Made by a program: the position numbers and the translations under genes
Shown: positions 35,131 to 35,649 of the stretch, piece after piece
How positions within the stretch are numbered: the first letter of the stretch is position 1
Layout: every line of letters begins with the position of its first letter
Assembly (NCBI GenBank): GCA_035535035.1
Contig: DATLQW010000104.1
Span: 1 to 35,649, forward strand
From: JASHVB01 sp035535035
GTDB taxonomy: Bacteria; Pseudomonadota; Alphaproteobacteria; Acetobacterales; Acetobacteraceae
Direction of reading: 5' to 3'
Length of the DNA stretch: 35,649 bases
The notes under the pieces: generated by a model
What the model was told of the DNA's origin: nothing
Database searches by the model: none
What the model saw: only the letters and a program-made list of their open reading frames with translations

Positions 35131-35481
35131 ATGTCCGCACAAAACGATACACCTCCTGGAGCGTCTGGAAATTTCAACTTCGATCAGCATGGAGGCACTA
35201 CCAACCAATATTACGTTAACCAGGCACCCCCCAAGCTGCAATTTACCAAAGAGGTTGGCGACTTGCTGCTTGCAAACATTCCGAAAGATCAGCCGATCAC
35301 CGTTGATGCTATAGGCTCTCCATCTGACCAACAGGTAGGCGCTCAGATCGCGAACTTTTTAGCGTCCAACGGCTATAAGGTTGCTGCTCTTAATTTCGTT
35401 ATGATCGGCATGCCCCAAGATAAACCAATTCGGTGGGACGTGACGACTCACACCCTTTATGTAGCTCCAGCTATGCGCTGA
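35131..35481 (+). CDS. Cytosolic alpha/beta protein with N-terminal NFNF motif
   Basis: A 116-residue protein. The motif GASGNFNFDQHGGTTNQYYV lies at 10-29, followed by NQAPP. A C-terminal domain follows (IPKDQPITVDAIGSPSDQQVGAQIANFLASNGYKVAALNFVMIGMPQDK..., about 45-112), with the helix-strand pattern '...QVGAQIANFL...GYKV'. This domain recalls from memory small uncharacterised bacterial proteins with a G-D-x-E-A-x-x-F-A-x-x-I-x-x-F-L-x-x-x-G-Y-x-V motif. The start ATG at 35131 has AAGGAG 6 nt upstream, the best ribosome-binding site in the island. An in-frame GTG at 35029 would add a signal-like leader and is less likely. It lies 107 bp after the exported-protein stop. Confidence 0.75.
   Translation: MSAQNDTPPGASGNFNFDQHGGTTNQYYVNQAPPKLQFTKEVGDLLLANIPKDQPITVDAIGSPSDQQVGAQIANFLASNGYKVAALNFVMIGMPQDKPIRWDVTTHTLYVAPAMR
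35158..35220 (+). repeat. NFNF motif copy 3 (N-terminus of the alpha/beta protein)
   Basis: The codons read GASGNFNFDQHGG then TTNQYYVN, followed by QAPP. It is the only copy near a protein N-terminus. Conserved positions across all copies: G, A, G, N, F, N, F, Q, G, G, T, Q, Y, N. Confidence 0.85.
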
Positions 35482-35493
35482 AGGACCGTTTAC

Positions 35494-35649
35494 GTGGCTA
35501 TCCCCCACACTGTCAGCGGCGGCGAGAATCCGCGCATAAACGGCGGCGGCCCAAAAGCCGGCACAAAACTTGCCGTCGAATCGATGGTGGCAACGAGCGC
35601 TGGCTGGCAGACCCCTGTCAATGCCGCCAGCCGCCGCAGGCGGGGGCCG
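35494..35649 (+). CDS. Possible 5'-partial gene at the window end
   Basis: A GTG at 35494, preceded 8 bp upstream by AAGGA (35481-35485), opens a frame without stop to the window edge. It reads AIPHTVSGGENPRINGGGPKAG and a Ser/Ala-rich continuation, at least 52 codons. The start overlaps nothing, and the upstream gene stops 13 bases earlier. It could be a fourth member of the island operon. No similarity recognised; the assignment depends only on start context. Confidence 0.4.
   Translation, partial: MAIPHTVSGGENPRINGGGPKAGTKLAVESMVATSAGWQTPVNAASRRRRGP

Overview
The window is GC-rich (by eye about two thirds G+C). It looks like a chromosomal segment from an alphaproteobacterium, most likely a member of the Acetobacteraceae/Rhodospirillales. 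The clearest pointer is a circularly permuted two-piece tmRNA gene with the alphaproteobacterial-type tag ANDNEALAVAA (about 23471-23758). A CarA protein with an N-terminal helix-turn-helix extension and the yqeY-dnaG-rpoD block fit the same placement. The exact genus cannot be read from the sequence.

Layout. 1-7400: an acyl-CoA/secondary-catabolism neighbourhood with a crotonase-fold protein lacking both usual catalytic glutamates, a small lipoprotein, a GST, three short-chain dehydrogenases, a TetR regulator and an MmgE/PrpD protein. 7440-15425: minus-strand housekeeping genes in transcription order carA, four small unrelated genes, carB, greA and an ACT-domain threonine ammonia-lyase. The four small genes separate carA from carB, and one resembles the Cas2-like SinR family. 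15508-20453: plus-strand GFA-like protein, yqeY, dnaG and rpoD. 20880-21751: a decayed ISAs1-type insertion sequence whose end supplies the stop codon of thyX (minus). 22709-23420: a higA/higB toxin-antitoxin pair arranged head to head around a palindrome. Next come the tmRNA, a histidine-kinase-like ATPase lacking the phospho-accepting histidine, rpmB and hemW.

26399-27709: a PEP-CTERM exported protein gene preceded by three perfect tandem sigma-54 promoter motifs and two upstream 9-bp direct repeats, and followed by a strong terminator. 27975-31095: a YbaK-type deacylase, two decaying genes (a minimal nucleotidyltransferase with an in-frame stop, and a PD-(D/E)XK nuclease-like gene with a frameshift and an in-frame stop), and a methyltransferase.

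31310-35649 is an accessory island. It holds a basic Gly-rich protein, a small hypothetical protein, a DNA methyltransferase, an IS1595-family transposase, and then three consecutive genes of different architecture (3-TM protein, secreted/lumenal protein, cytosolic alpha/beta protein). All three carry the same roughly 21-residue motif GA(S/T)GNFNF-x-Q-x-GG-x-T-x-Q-x-Y-(I/V)-N. This triad is the best candidate for an undescribed system. A further gene appears to start at 35494 and runs off the window.
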